From Platismatia glauca (Eukaryota; Ascomycota; Lecanoromycetes; Lecanorales; Parmeliaceae), in assembly GCA_963556305.1 (NCBI GenBank), contig OY745764.1, positions 1,984,001 to 2,048,000 on the forward strand: 64,000 nucleotides of DNA, in the 5' to 3' direction. This document shows, in pieces, positions 46,269-57,575 of the stretch (the first letter of the stretch is position 1; each line of letters opens with the position of its first letter). The notes under the pieces are model-generated. The model saw nothing but the letters and a program-made list of their open reading frames with translations, ran no database searches and was not told where the DNA came from. A program made the position numbers and the translations under genes.

Positions 46269-46927
46269 ATGTTTATAAGCAAGCTACTACTTTTGAAACT
46301 TCAAGTCAGCTTCAGTATCTGCCTTGCCATAGGCACACGTCCAGATACCTCAGGCCTCTCGTTGGTTGTGCCAGACATCGCTCCTATACTTGACAAGAAC
46401 AGCTCATCATTGTAAGCTTCCTTGAATATGCATATTTGGTAGGTTATTCACGGAGTCTGCATAGGCACCTATTCAACGCAGTTCTCGGCGACCCTCCAGA
46501 CCCCGTCGACGTTCTCTGGGCCCAGAACCGCTACTTGACGACCTTCCACTCCTACTCCGAACCCAGCCTCCCTAGGAACAGCCTACGAGCTTTTGTCGAC
46601 CGAGCCATATCCTCCCTCGGCGACCTCAGAAAGGCGAATCATGATGGGTTCGACGACCCTATACCGGGCGGCATGTTTCGATACGAGGCACAGATATTCT
46701 CGCCATTGGTGATCAGCTTTTGCCTTGCTCCGGCTTCTCCGGAGGCGGCTGCGTTGACATACTACGAGACAGGGGGTGTCATTGCGTCTCTCGCACCGTA
46801 CATGCGCAAATGGGGAAGCAACTCACCTGCGTCTGCGGCTTTGGAACTGTGGAAGGGGGACGGTGCGGAGTCAGAGCAGAAAGCTGTTGGATATATCTCT
46901 GGGTTCCCGGAAGCGGTTGATCAATAA
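46269..46927 (+). CDS. Hypothetical protein with N-terminal hydrophobic segment
   Basis: Exons 46269-46411 and 46465-46927 give 201 residues. The 53-bp intron (GTAAGC donor, CATAG acceptor) keeps phase (NSSSLHLFNAVLG). The N-terminus MFISKLLLLKLQVSFSICLA could be a signal peptide or anchor. The body is Pro/Trp-containing (VDVLWAQNRYLTTFHSYSEP) and ends FPEAVDQ. It has no cysteine pattern typical of effectors. No family recognised. Single gene with no obvious partners. Confidence 0.6.
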
Positions 46928-47058
46928 ATAGGCACTGTTGGAATGACACTCTATTGTAGCTTTGGGAAAGGGTGTCGGACGGCGTCTGTTAAGCGAATGT
47001 CATTTAGACGGAATAGTTTTCTGTTTAGATCTTTCTCCCATGCCCATAGACGGTTCAA

Positions 47059-47944
47059 TCATTCCGTCTCCGTCGAACCCATAAAGTACCACTGTCGAGT
47101 CAGTTGGTTCACTAGGCCGATCAAATCGATGATTTCATTTGGCTTCAATTGCGGTATCAACTCCGTTAGGACACCTTTTCTGGAAGTAGGGTGTATATCT
47201 GCTTGCACCTTTTCTGCGCCCTCGACGTGCTTCCCAGTCTCACCGCTAAGCCGGCTACAGATCATCAACAGCGAGGGCTTATCTTCCAGACTATACAAAT
47301 TGTCAAAGCTACCAATATCCTCTCCTTTTTTTGCGCTCCATTGGACCAAGCTGGCCCGTAGCTCGGCCAGGTCCATTTCTCTGTTCACCCTGTAGACCTA
47401 GGGCGATAGTCTCATGGTACTCGGGCCAATCGTCCCTTGTCTGTCGTATCTGCCGTATGGTAAGTCTCTGGGGAGCGGATTCGGTGGCTTCATCATCCTC
47501 GTTATCGCCTTCTTCGTCTTCCCTGCCGTTTGGGCCTTGCTGGCCTTCACCAAAATCAGAATTTGGCGACGGGTCTTTCGAGAGCGGCGCATCCTCGTCA
47601 TCGCTCTCGCCTTCCCTGCCGTTCGGGCCTTTTTGACCTTCGTCTTGACTCGACTCATAGGCCTCGGTCCAGTCGTAATTCTCGGCATCCGCAAAGATTC
47701 TGGAAAATGAGTCTTCTTCGTCACCGCCTTCTACCATGCCTTCGGCCTCAGTCTGGACCTGATCGACGGCCTCAACATCTTGCTGATCATGTGGCTCGGC
47801 CGTGGTTGCAAGCCTTCCATCTACCGTCCCTTGCTGAATTGGATTTGGCGTCGTTCGTGTCTGTACTAGCACACTGCTGCACACTGCCTGCCTTTCTGAA
47901 GCTTTGAGGGGAAAATGGCAAGTCGGGGGCTGCAACAGCCCCAT
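47059..47944 (-). CDS. Acidic hypothetical protein, frame change near 47390
   Basis: Frame 1 from ATG 47944 runs to about 47400. It holds a doubled acidic unit (EGQKGPNGREGESDDEDA and EGQQGPNGREDEEGDNEDD), then LTIRQIRQTRDDWPEY. Frame 2 (47388-47059) reads MDLAELRASLVQWSAKKGED, then LMICSRLSGETGKHVEGAEK, clearly coding. Linking them needs either a 31-bp intron (GTACCATG...CTACAG, phase correct but very short) or a single-base insertion in the GGG at about 47392. Without a link, frame 1 ends in a short basic tail. Likely a nuclear or cytosolic protein of about 280 residues. Family not recognised. Confidence 0.55.
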
Positions 47945-48321
47945 ACTCCCACCAGCTCCCTCCAGAACCTGTGTGCTGCCTCTTTAGGTTTCTACCAGCT
48001 ATGATCCAGAAACTACGCAGCAGATTCACCCTTTGTATTGAGGTCAAACACCACGTGATGATGCACAGGGAGTTGCAAAAGTCGCATATACTCTTTGGAG
48101 ATCATTAGATGGATACATATAGCATTTCTTGGATTTTACCACGTTTGGCGCGCCGTGATATCCATTGTGATTTGTGTTGAAGATCGAGCCAGTGACCTAA
48201 TATCATTTTCACAGCCGCGTTGATCTTCCTGTCTTCACCGTTCAGGTTTCCAGTCTTCTTATCCCTCTTCTTGAAGTATTTTCGCTCTCCTGAAATAGTA
48301 CATATCTGTCAAGCCTCCAAT
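47945..48321. other. Intergenic
   Basis: No gene supported. Confidence 0.4.
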
Positions 48322-48650
48322 TCACCTTTGAGGTGAACGGCTCCTGTCACCTCCACACCGGTCGTATCCACGCCGGTCGTCATGCAAGTCTGTACCGCGG
48401 TTCCCGCCGTTATACCGCCCTTCACGATTGTTGTATTGCCTCTCACGGCTACCACGGTTATTATACTGTGAATGTGTTGTGGGGTTCGACCAGTCGCTTT
48501 CTCGCCGGGCTAGCCCCCTGTCACGAAGACCGTCGTATACCCCCCAACGCCCACTCTCCCAATGTCCCCCCAATGTTCTCACGGCTGAGATTTTCGATTG
48601 ATATGATCCGTTCGCTGATGATAGTGTGTTCAACTGTTGCTGCTGTTGCT
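48322..48650 (-). CDS. Possible small Gln/Arg/Gly-rich protein, 3' exon
   Basis: Open from a TAG acceptor at 48651-48653 to a stop at 48322, about 109 codons. It starts with a CAG/CAA run (six Gln) and is followed by Arg/Gly/Tyr/Asn-rich sequence (YNNRGSRERQYNNREGRYNG) ending SRSPQR. RNA-binding or splicing-related proteins often end like this. I cannot find the first exon. A TTG at 48633 is not a credible start. Confidence 0.4.
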
Positions 48651-48851
48651 GCTACTGCGTAGAGCAAAGAGAAAAGTCCATTCTGCAAGATCTACGAGAC
48701 TGCAAGACAACTCTGCCGAATGAGGAATGCACATTGGAGATTGGAATCATTGCGACTCCGCATTACATTTCAAGTACCGTTGCTCCTTCTAGGGTATCTA
48801 GGGTATACCCCTTACATTTAAAAAACTCTATACACAACCATGGCTGCTATA

Positions 48852-51271
48852 TCAAGCGATACCTAATGGAGGCACCTCTCCTTGCTCGTGCCGTTGTTCG
48901 CCGGCAACCCGGTAAGAAGCTTTCCATCGTATTTTGACAGAACTTGCTTGCCCTTTCGCCACGCCATTGAGCACCATGTGCTGCGTGATCCCGTATTTCT
49001 GATTTGGCGGTAAAGTACGCCCAGACTGCGGTGTAAGCTTGAGAGTGAACCCCTATCAAGACCTAATCAGCAACGTTCAACATTTCGCCATATTTGATGA
49101 TATTTACCTTGGCCACCGCAACTTGCAGGGTGTACTCAGTAATGAGACTAGGCGTGTTATTGGAGAACGAGGCGTTTATCGATATCGAAGAGTCCGAACT
49201 TTCAAGTCTCTCTACACGAAAGTCTATCTTGACTGAGGTATTCGAGACTATCAAATTGTTCTGCGTTGGGAGCTCGGAGCCGTCGTCAGGTAGCGCTGAG
49301 GTAAAGTTCCAGTCATCGTCCGCTGGCGCACCATTGGTCACTTGTTGAGAATTTGCTGCAGGCGGACTTTGAGGTGCTGCAGGTTTCGGAGATGCAAAGT
49401 CGAACAAGGATGCAGATGACGGGGGAATTGGTTTCTGGGATGCTTGTAAAACTGGAAGTGGTGATGCTGTACGTGAAGCGGCCGAAGACAATGCGGCAAA
49501 AGGGTCAGTAGAGGGTTGTGGGGATCGTGCAGCTTGCTGCGATTGGAGAAGAGTGGGTGGTGCAGGTGTATTCGCTCGTGATGAAGGAAGAGAGCCTGTT
49601 ACAAATTTGAAAGGGTCGTAATTTGGTTTGGCAGGTAAAGGAGCTTGCTGTTGTTGAGTAGTTGTATTCGGCGCAGAAGCCTTGGCGGAGTTGTCCTGTG
49701 TGGTTGATGATAGAAGTGATGGTCCGGGTACGTCTTTGCGAGGTAAGATTAGTACATATTCTTATAGCACTGGAGAAGCTTCTATTACTTGAGTTTGCAC
49801 CGAATCCAAGAGCAATGCCTCCTCCCTGCCCGTAGTCTTGATCTTGAACGGAGAGACCTAATAGATCATCCTGCAAAGATGCACCACTCTGTTCGCGGGA
49901 ACCGTTCGCATTGTCGCTTGCGCTCGCAGCTGGTTCTGGGTCGCCACTAAAGTCAATTAAGGAGAGCTCATTGTCTGCAGTCTTGCTGACTCCAGTCGAC
50001 GTGCCGAGAGTGCCTTGAGGAATTTTGGATGCTCCATCAACATCGCCTTTCTTGATGAGTTTGTACCTTTCAATAGTCCGGTGTATGCTGTCGTTTATCT
50101 CGAACAGCTTGGCAACAGCTTCCTGGTCATCAGATTCTTCCTCGCACATTTTTTGAATTTTGGGCTGGGCGCTTTGCAGGGCATTTGCGAGCTCCTGACC
50201 GAAATCAGCTGCTGTTATTTCTCTTGTGCTCATCCAACCATACCTCGAAGATATCTCCCTCTGCCACTACATCGCCAGCTTTGAAGTTCTGTAACCTTTC
50301 CTCGAGCAATCTCGCCTTCTGTTGGATTTTGCCGACCTCTTCCGCTGCTTTTGCCCTGTAATCTGTTTTGTGTTTTGTATCGTAGCCTGCCATGACCTTC
50401 ATCAATCGGTTCGCTTCCTGAAGGTCCTCTGGTCCTCCTCGTCGAATAAGCTCCTGTAGTTTCGCAGATTGAGCTGCTTTCTCTTCCTCTTCCATTTCGT
50501 CCGCTGACTGGAGATTCTAGAAACAATTAGGTAGGCCCTTCGAACCTTGAATGCCGTTCTTACATCGCTTGGGTTCAAGACCGCAGCATCCTCTCTCCGC
50601 ACTTCGGGAAACATGTAGCCCTTATAGCTTAATAACCTATGCATGTCCCGTATAAATCCTAAATCCTCTTTGTACCGTGAGGTCTGACATATTGTCTGCC
50701 TCCATTCCTCAATTGCTTCTAATATCTTCAGCTGGACTCGCGAAGGCCGTATGGGCGGTCGTTCAGGAAACTTTCGGACGAGCTCATTAAGAAATTCTTT
50801 GGTACTGATCTGGAGGTGAAAAGGATAGCCGCAGTTTTTGACGCAGATGTCGAGAAGCTGCAACTGCATCAGCTAGGTGTAGGGCAGATCCAGGATCACA
50901 CCACCGTACCGCGAGAGCGAGTAGTGACACATTGGCATTTCTGTGATTGACGTAGTTGACAATTGCGACTGCAGCTTCTCGAGGCCTAACATAGGATGAG
51001 CTATGAGGCTATGCGGATATCAGGCTGCTTCGTCTTACGCATTGCCCTTCTTGGAATTGATAAGGTCTGAGATCTCGAGGTCAAGGGCTAGGTTTGGTTC
51101 GTAGTTCTGAGGGTCCACAGCATTTTCTGAAGAAACGCATCAGCCGTTGACTCAGTTTTCAATATGCACTTCCGAGCTCCTACGAATATATCTCTGTAAC
51201 GGAGTTTGCGCCGGCTCCCCAAACCCCCCAAAGCGGTCTCTGGCTGCGTACCGCGCAGAGGCAGCCTCCAT
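48852..51271 (-). CDS. GGA: GGA-type clathrin adaptor (VHS-GAT-GAE)
   Basis: Eight exons: 51184-51271, 51039-51126, 50910-50985, 50564-50863, 50244-50516, 49789-50194, 49108-49733 and 48852-49052, for 685 residues with every junction in phase. GGA proteins sort cargo from the trans-Golgi network to endosomes with Arf1 and clathrin. The VHS domain (about residues 10-160) includes RYIQNAVDPQNYEPNLALDL, KKGNAPREAAVAIVNYVNHR and LLDICVKNCGYPFHLQI. The GAT domain follows (EELIRRGGPEDLQEAN-type helix, KIQKMCEEESDDQEAVAKLF). An acidic/Ser hinge has clathrin-box-like LIDFSG and DDLLGLS and DPF motifs. The C-terminal GAE ear spans YTLQVAVAKGFTLKLTPQSG to PPLGIA. Secure call; start chosen at ATG 51271, which gives the normal VHS N-terminus. 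Confidence 0.95.
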
Positions 51272-51559
51272 AATGTCGGCAACCTGGACTTCGTATTACT
51301 CGTTTGATCAAGGTCAGAGATTATCGATTAACGGGTTGTCGAACCTTGCAATGAGTGCGTTCAAATCGAAAACGTTGCAAGTAGCAGGATCTCGAAGGAG
51401 TGCCTAATGCTCTGCGGCGCTCTCATCCCGGACTTTAACCGTGTGGCTGCCGAGAAGCGTTTGAATTCCTCGATACCCTGAGCATCTCCATTCATAGAAA
51501 AGTATAGGAGAAGGCTCCTTGTTCACTATCCCGCGCCTTTGATACTATAATCTGATAGG
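51272..51559. promoter_or_regulatory. Bidirectional promoter, GGA / TSR3
   Basis: 288 bp separate the ATG codons of the two divergent genes, with no coding sequence between. Both promoters must lie here or overlap the leaders. I saw no exact PAC or RRPE ribosome-biogenesis element. Confidence 0.6.
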
Positions 51560-52792
51560 ATGCGTCACAAAAAGGACGGCTTCTCTGCCAAAGGCAAGAA
51601 ACACTCGAATGGCCCCCGCCACCGCCCCACGCCTCATAACGAAGACGGAGAAGCCCAGAATCGAAGACCGCCATTCAAAGCAGCTTGCTGGGATCTAGAG
51701 CATTGCGATCCCAAGAGATGCTCTGGCAAGAGACTTATGCATTTTGGGCTCATGCGGGAGCTGTCAGTCGGGCAGAAGTTTCAAGGGGTGGTCATATCGT
51801 AGGCATCTGGAAGTCGTTGGGAGGCAGAATCTACGCTGATCGTGGGACAAAGACCTAACGCGAAGAAAGTGGTTTCGGCGGCAGATAACGAGCTGCTCGA
51901 ACAATATGGTGCAGCGGTTGTGGAGTGCTCTTGGGTTAGGATCAAAGAGGTTCCATGGGGGAAGATTGGCGGCAAGTGTGAAAGACTATGTATGGCTGAC
52001 GTGCTATCCTGCTGCTAGTGAAGGAGGCAATGTCTGACAGGTTGAACAGTGCCATATCTGGTCGCAGCCAACTCAGTGAACTATGGACGCCCTTGGCGAC
52101 TAAACTGCGCAGAAGCCCTTGCGGCTTGCTTCTTCATCTGCGGACATGAAGACTGGGCACACGAAGTGCTCGCACATTTCTCCTATGGCGAACCCTTCCT
52201 TGAAATCAACGCTCAGCTCCTGAAACGCTATGCGGCCTGCGCTAACGAGGAAGAGATTAAGAAGGCAGAAGAAATCTGGCTGGCTAAGATCGAGCGCGAG
52301 TACTCAGAAAGCCGGGTCGAAGACGGCATTGGTGGTGAGGATGCATGGAAAGGAGGCAATATGAATCGACGACCTGTGGTCGACTCGGACGATGAAGACG
52401 AGGATGATTCTGACGCTCCGAAGAGTAACGATGAGGACGGCGAAGATGGTGGGGTCGAAGTTGGGGATCCATTAGCGCTGTCGGACGAAGAGGATGACGA
52501 GGAGGAGATGGCTGAGCTTCGACGGCGCGTGCTCGCGTCAAAACCCTTTTCGAATCCGAGCACAGAAGACAAAAAACCACCGGAGAAGATCGCCAGAATG
52601 GTATCTGCTCCAGTAGATTCAGACTCCGAGTCTGGCTCAGATTTGGGCGACAACGATGCCTTCGACAACATCATTGACGCGACACCGGTCACTGACCGGA
52701 CCGGTATCAACGCCAAACAAAAACAGCGGAAACAAGAGGAAGCAAGCGCTGTGTTCTCACGTTCCGTGGTCAATGCACCCAAGAAATGGTAG
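51560..52792 (+). CDS. TSR3: 18S rRNA aminocarboxypropyltransferase
   Basis: Exons 51560-51798, 51853-51989 and 52050-52792 give 372 residues. Tsr3 transfers the 3-amino-3-carboxypropyl group from S-adenosylmethionine to the hypermodified pseudouridine of 18S rRNA (m1acp3-psi) late in 40S assembly, in the cytosol. Signature blocks: CWDLEHCDPKRCSGKRLMH near residue 40 (the N-terminal RLI-like metal-binding-type domain), PNAKKVVSAAD at the exon 1/2 junction, ECSWVRI, LPYLVAANSVNYGRPWRLNC at the exon 2/3 junction, EALAACFFICG, then FLEINAQLLKRYAAC. Residues beyond about 225 form a long acidic Ser/Asp/Glu tail, common in fungal Tsr3. Confidence 0.95.
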
Positions 52793-52970
52793 ATAGGTCT
52801 ACAAACAAAGCTACAATCTAACCTTTTCCGTTCCCGAAATCGCAACAAGCAGCCATTGCAACCAAGAATATCAACAGACTACTGCCTGATTTTGGTGCGG
52901 TTTAGAGCTACGAGAACGCCTTGTCCTTCTTCCAGTACACATTACAGCAACGTCTCCACATTTTGGTATC

Positions 52971-53845
52971 TTACTTAGCCTTAGCCGTCCCCATAAACAT
53001 CGACATCATCGGGCCGGCCGCGGCGGACATGAGATCTTGACCCGATGTTAGCAATGCAGGTCCTATTTCACCACGAGACGAGGTCTATTCCGAACTCACG
53101 GTCCGTGAATCCTGGCGCAGCGGGCGCGCTCGCCGCCGGAGCACTAGCCCCTGTCCCGCCTGCAGCTTGCGCCGCTTGAGCCTGTCCCGCGGCATCGGTG
53201 CTGAGCGCGGCGGCATTGCTTGCGGACGCTCGGTCCTGCTGCGTTTTTGCTGCGGCCGCCGCGTCCGCTGCGGTCTTGGCCGATGCCGCCGCGTCATCCT
53301 GCTGCTTCTTGATGGCGGCCGGGTCGAGCTTCTTCTGTGCGGTGTTGAAGTCCACGTGCATGGCGGCCGGGTCGTACCATTTCTTCGACTGGCCGTAATA
53401 CCACCAGGAGTCTTGCTCGTATTTGCCGTGTCGGAGATAGTTTCCGGTTTCGAATACGTAGACTTCGAAGTTGACGGTTTTGCCTTGGGATACTTCCACG
53501 TCGAGAAGGTCCATGGGGAGGATTTGGCCCTTGAGGTTCTGGAAATCGTCTTTGTCTTGGTCTGTTGCGATGACGATGTTGTACTGTCCGCATGTCGCCG
53601 TTTTGATGGAGTTGACGGCGTTATCAAGGAAGTTTTTGCGTATGTTAAACTCGTTGTTATCGTTTCTGGCAGCTTCTTTGCATTTAGCAGCTTCATCCCG
53701 CGCAACGTCCATAATGTGAGCAGCGGCATCTGCTACCCCGACCACCGTTTGAGTTGCCCCCTGCACACCTTCTGCGCATTAGAGTAAACCAGGAACAATC
53801 GAGGAGATTGTACTAACCCTGCATTACCATCTCTGCTTGTGCCAT
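52971..53845 (-). CDS. Ala-rich hypothetical protein
   Basis: Exons 53818-53845, 53100-53771 and 52971-53035 give 254 residues. Introns: 53772-53817 (GTTAGT donor) and 53036-53099 (GTGAGT, GCTAAC, CAAG). Removing the second adds the tail HLMSAAAGPMMSMFMGTAK. Residues about 1-60 are a helical Ala/Asp/Lys segment. Residues 70-150 are a compact part with aromatic residues (VYVFETGNYLRHGKYEQDSW, YYGQSKKWYDPAA). The region after is an Ala/Gln/Lys coiled coil, then Ala/Pro/Gly linkers. No signal peptide. Family not recognised. A stress or cytoskeletal scaffold role would be guesswork. Converges on TSR3 with 178 bp between stops. Confidence 0.75.
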
Positions 53846-55613
53846 GTTTAATGGCCGTCAATAAAAGATCGCAAATCGTGATATGTTTCGACGAAAAGGA
53901 CGAGGATAGACTTTAGAAGAAATGTGTAACAAAATGCGAGGGAGACATGGCCAATATATATGATGTCCCAAGCCCCTTCATCCACATAGTGCTAATTGCG
54001 AGCTGTTCTTACTACATTGAAAGCTCTTAGCCAACGCAAGCGTTGAGGATAGCCTCTGACCACGGAGTGTGCTTGTTGGTTTTTAGCTCTGCTTATTTAA
54101 TCCTGCATGAACGAAGCGAAAGTTACTGAACACAAAGCAAAGAGATGATTGGCGGGAGAATCGGGAGCTGACTATGGTCTAGAAGCACGAGCTGATATTT
54201 ACTATGAAGGCAGTACAGGTTCGTAGAGGCAGTACTCAGCTTGCCAAAAGAGGAATGTCTTGCCCATGAAGTAAGCGGCTTACGCCAAGGAACCCATCTA
54301 ATTCAAGAGCCTCTCCGGTCTAGATTGATGGTGAATCCTTTTATAGCTGCAGAGCTTGAGTCAGCGCGACCGTTGGACACAGTCTAGATATCAAAAGGCC
54401 CGGGCAGAAGCCAAAGCGTCATGCAAGCAAGTACCTACTTAGGGACTTCAACTGCAGATTCGCGCTGACTGGAGCCGCTGGTGCCGCTAAAGACGCCATA
54501 CTCTTGGCGGGCAACCATAAGGTACCTTAATGTGCTTGAGTTCAGCAGAAAGCTCTGAGGGAACCGCACAGAATGTCGGACCGCCGGTCCGCCTTCGAAG
54601 ACAGGAAAGACCGTAGGCAGAGATCTCCATCTGGGTCTGAAGAATGATCCGAAAAGGCAGGTCGGACTGTAATTTGGAGACGAGAATGATTCCGATGAGA
54701 GTAAGGTGGACATGCAAGCGTTGGCCGCGTGATCTTGCTGCCACTTTGGCTCTAAGAAGGGACACTGCTGGCGGGAAGTGTCATCATCAACGGTCTACTC
54801 GTATTCTTTGAAACAAAGATGGGACGGCGCCTCACATGTGTGATACGTCTTCAGCTCTCGAAGGGTCCGCCAACCGTGATGGTCAAAATCGAAATCTCTA
54901 GCAATGTGCGATATGCATGCTCGTGATGTTATGCATCTTGCCGACCTCTGGCAAACGTCGGTCATGAAAGATCTGCACAAAATCGGTCAAGGATGATCGA
55001 GAAGTACGGGATGCTTCAAGCCATCTCTGCCCTCATGGAGGTCGGACAATTTGCGCTTATGCTTATTGTCTTGGTAATCTGACACCGGGTTACTCACTAC
55101 TGTGTCGAGCAGGGGAGTCGGTGTGTGGAATGTGCAAGATGGGAACAGAAATCGCCATGTGTTTCGATCGTGTTCTGGCATTGCGTCGTTTTACCAAGAG
55201 CGCAATTCCAGTTCACTGGCAACTTGTCATGAGATTGTGTACATGTAGATGGATCTCCTCGATCACATCCGGTCCCTGTCAATATATACATTATTTCGCA
55301 GTTACAATCGTCAATTCCGTAAAGCAAACATATCGTATCGCATTTATGTAAGCATACAATCATGCCCCTTAGACGCAGATACCCCTTTCCTTCAAAGACA
55401 CTTTGCGTGCCGAGTCCCTGGCATGCATGGGTCAACGAGTGTCACGAGACAGAATAGAGGGATGAACGCCGTGAACCTGTCCAAGCAGTCACCAACACCA
55501 CGCTCATTGATTCTTCAAATCACCGCTCAGCACGCCGAGGATATCTTGTCCTACGCTGCTGAAGTTAATACAGGCTGAAATAGTGGCAATTGTAGGTGAG
55601 CTCATGTGATGCT
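53846..55613. other. Intergenic
   Basis: About 1.8 kb without a supportable gene on either strand. Only frames under 115 codons with no splice structure or motif. Confidence 0.45.
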
Positions 55614-57575
55614 TCACTCAAGGTATGCCTCCAAAGCCCTGCGTGATGCCATCCAAGTCCTCCAAGCGAAGGATGCATTGCTCGTAGCGGCTTTGGCGCG
55701 GGGCACCGACCTCAATCTTTCGATTGGTCTCTGCCCTTCAATCTCGTGCTCCGAGACCCAGTTGCCATGTAAGCCGTACGGAACCCTTTGCGGTAATCGG
55801 ATTTTAGCCACAACATCAGTCATGTTCTTTGCATCAATGATCCAGAGCTCGCTCCTTGCATCCGGCTTAGGCTCTCCGTCTACCATGAGCTGTGATGACT
55901 CGTCGAAGACGTATGCAAGGAGCCATCCATCATCTTCACTAGTGCTATTTACGCGTGGCACAAATCGTGACTCTTGTGTATACCATCCTTGTGGCATCAT
56001 GAAGATTTTGATGGGATCATTGGGGTCGTGGCTTGCCCCAATTTTATCAATGTCTCGTTTATCCACGCAGCCCCTAATAGGTGTTGGGGGCTCGCACTTG
56101 CCCCTTGCAATCAGGGTTTCGACATCCATCTTGACTAGCGAATTGATCTTAACAGCACGACCTAAAGCAGCCCCGAAGGTCGTACCTGTGACAGAGCAAC
56201 CGTATATATACTTTGCAGCAGACATGCATACAGAATCACGTAAGGTGGGGAACTCGAACGGTATTGCTGCAAGAGCCCACTGGTGTAAGATTTTATTTTC
56301 GCTTGTGTTGCCGGCGAGCTCGAATTGGTAATAATAGAGACGACATTGCTGCTCTTCCAGCTGATCGGCAGGGATACTTCGAACAGGCTGTGGGGCTGTA
56401 AGATTACCGGCGCTGAAGACCAGAGCTGCGGACGTCAAGCGGCAACAAAGCATATTGACCGATTCCGTATTCAAACATGGTGATTCCCCTCTCGTGATAG
56501 TGTTCCACGAATTGGCTGTATGGAATATACAACAAGGATTGGTCTCAAACCATCGTATATCTTGAGGCTGATAGCGAGGAAATACGCCGAAGCGTGAGCG
56601 GCTTGTCGGATCATAAGCAACTACAGGCTTATTCTTCGCCAAGTTGAGAGGATCAAGAGAAAGCGGTAGGTCCATGATGATGGTATGGGTCCTCGATACT
56701 CCAAAATCGTGCATCATCTTAGCAGATGTAATGCCTGGGACCGGCCGATTGAGTATATGAATCGGAGTTTGAATATCCGTGCTACTTGCTGGATTGTATG
56801 TTGATTTGACGATCGAATAATTGATATATGGAGGAACGAAGGTGGAATGATAGAGAATGAGCTCTTTGGTGTTCGGGTCAATTCGGGGATGAGCAGTCGC
56901 CCATTCTCTCAGCCAGCTGAAAATGCCAGATCCTCCAAATACAGAGCCAGCTTCCTGGTTGTATTGTCTTTCTCCTTCCGCATTCTTGCCATTATACCAT
57001 CCGACAGTCCCGAGGCCAGGTAGTTCAATCCGCATCGGCGGCCCACTCTCGCAAGTCGCAAGCGCTCGACCATCGTGGTAGTAGAATGCAGTGTTGGCGA
57101 CACTAATCTTCTTGATGGCTTGCTGCGAACCCGGTAAATGCGAAAGAATGACCAAGGCGATGGTCCTGAGGATTCGAAGAATGATCGTGACCAGAGTACT
57201 TGCCGGATTGACGAGTGTGGCAATGCTAGGTAGAATGGGCGTCTTCAGACGCAGGGAAGTCTTCGCTGCTATGTAGACGTCGGTCAAGATGTACTGATTG
57301 GCATATTCGGGCTGAATCTTGCCGGTCTTCTCTGAGCGCCGGAACAGCACGCCGCTGAGCATGCCATCGCCGTCGAACCAGTGGGCGTCACGGCCTAAGC
57401 TTTCGTTCGTCACTGGGTTTCCTCCATTTCGGACGTACTCGCCGCCGGCGAGGTCATCGGGGATGGTACCGGTGTAGGAGCACGGCGTGAGTGGGAGCAC
57501 TGTTCGAACGGGTACAAAATTTCCTGAAAGATACGGGTGCCTACGCCTATTCTCGGTCCCGTCTGCTTTGCTCAT
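55614..57575 (-). CDS. Carotenoid cleavage oxygenase
   Basis: Single exon, 653 residues from ATG 57575. The frame opens further upstream only to a GTG. Non-haem iron enzymes of this family split carotenoid, stilbene or related double bonds with O2. All four iron-binding histidines appear in conserved blocks: TAHPRID (about residue 228), MMHDFGVSRTH (about 287), CIFHTANSWNT (about 353) and YGLHGNWVSEHE (about 602). The N-terminal block GTIPDDLAGGEYVRNGGNP and WFDGDGML are family signatures. The hydrophobic segment TLVTIILRILRTIALVILSH (about 145-165) may insert into the membrane to reach substrate. It differs from the light-regulated CarX/CarT setting in having no carotenoid genes beside it. 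Substrate unknown. Confidence 0.93.
   Translation of the reverse strand: MSKADGTENRRRHPYLSGNFVPVRTVLPLTPCSYTGTIPDDLAGGEYVRNGGNPVTNESLGRDAHWFDGDGMLSGVLFRRSEKTGKIQPEYANQYILTDVYIAAKTSLRLKTPILPSIATLVNPASTLVTIILRILRTIALVILSHLPGSQQAIKKISVANTAFYYHDGRALATCESGPPMRIELPGLGTVGWYNGKNAEGERQYNQEAGSVFGGSGIFSWLREWATAHPRIDPNTKELILYHSTFVPPYINYSIVKSTYNPASSTDIQTPIHILNRPVPGITSAKMMHDFGVSRTHTIIMDLPLSLDPLNLAKNKPVVAYDPTSRSRFGVFPRYQPQDIRWFETNPCCIFHTANSWNTITRGESPCLNTESVNMLCCRLTSAALVFSAGNLTAPQPVRSIPADQLEEQQCRLYYYQFELAGNTSENKILHQWALAAIPFEFPTLRDSVCMSAAKYIYGCSVTGTTFGAALGRAVKINSLVKMDVETLIARGKCEPPTPIRGCVDKRDIDKIGASHDPNDPIKIFMMPQGWYTQESRFVPRVNSTSEDDGWLLAYVFDESSQLMVDGEPKPDARSELWIIDAKNMTDVVAKIRLPQRVPYGLHGNWVSEHEIEGQRPIERLRSVPRAKAATSNASFAWRTWMASRRALEAYLE

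Noticed and set aside
50402..50869. ATG at 50869 as start of the GGA gene
   Set aside because: The VHS domain continues upstream through three more exons; that ATG is inside an intron acceptor region.
53068..53766. Unspliced end of the Ala-rich protein (GIDLVSW)
   Set aside because: A consensus GTGAGT/GCTAAC/CAAG intron removes it and gives a longer sensible tail; kept as an alternative only.
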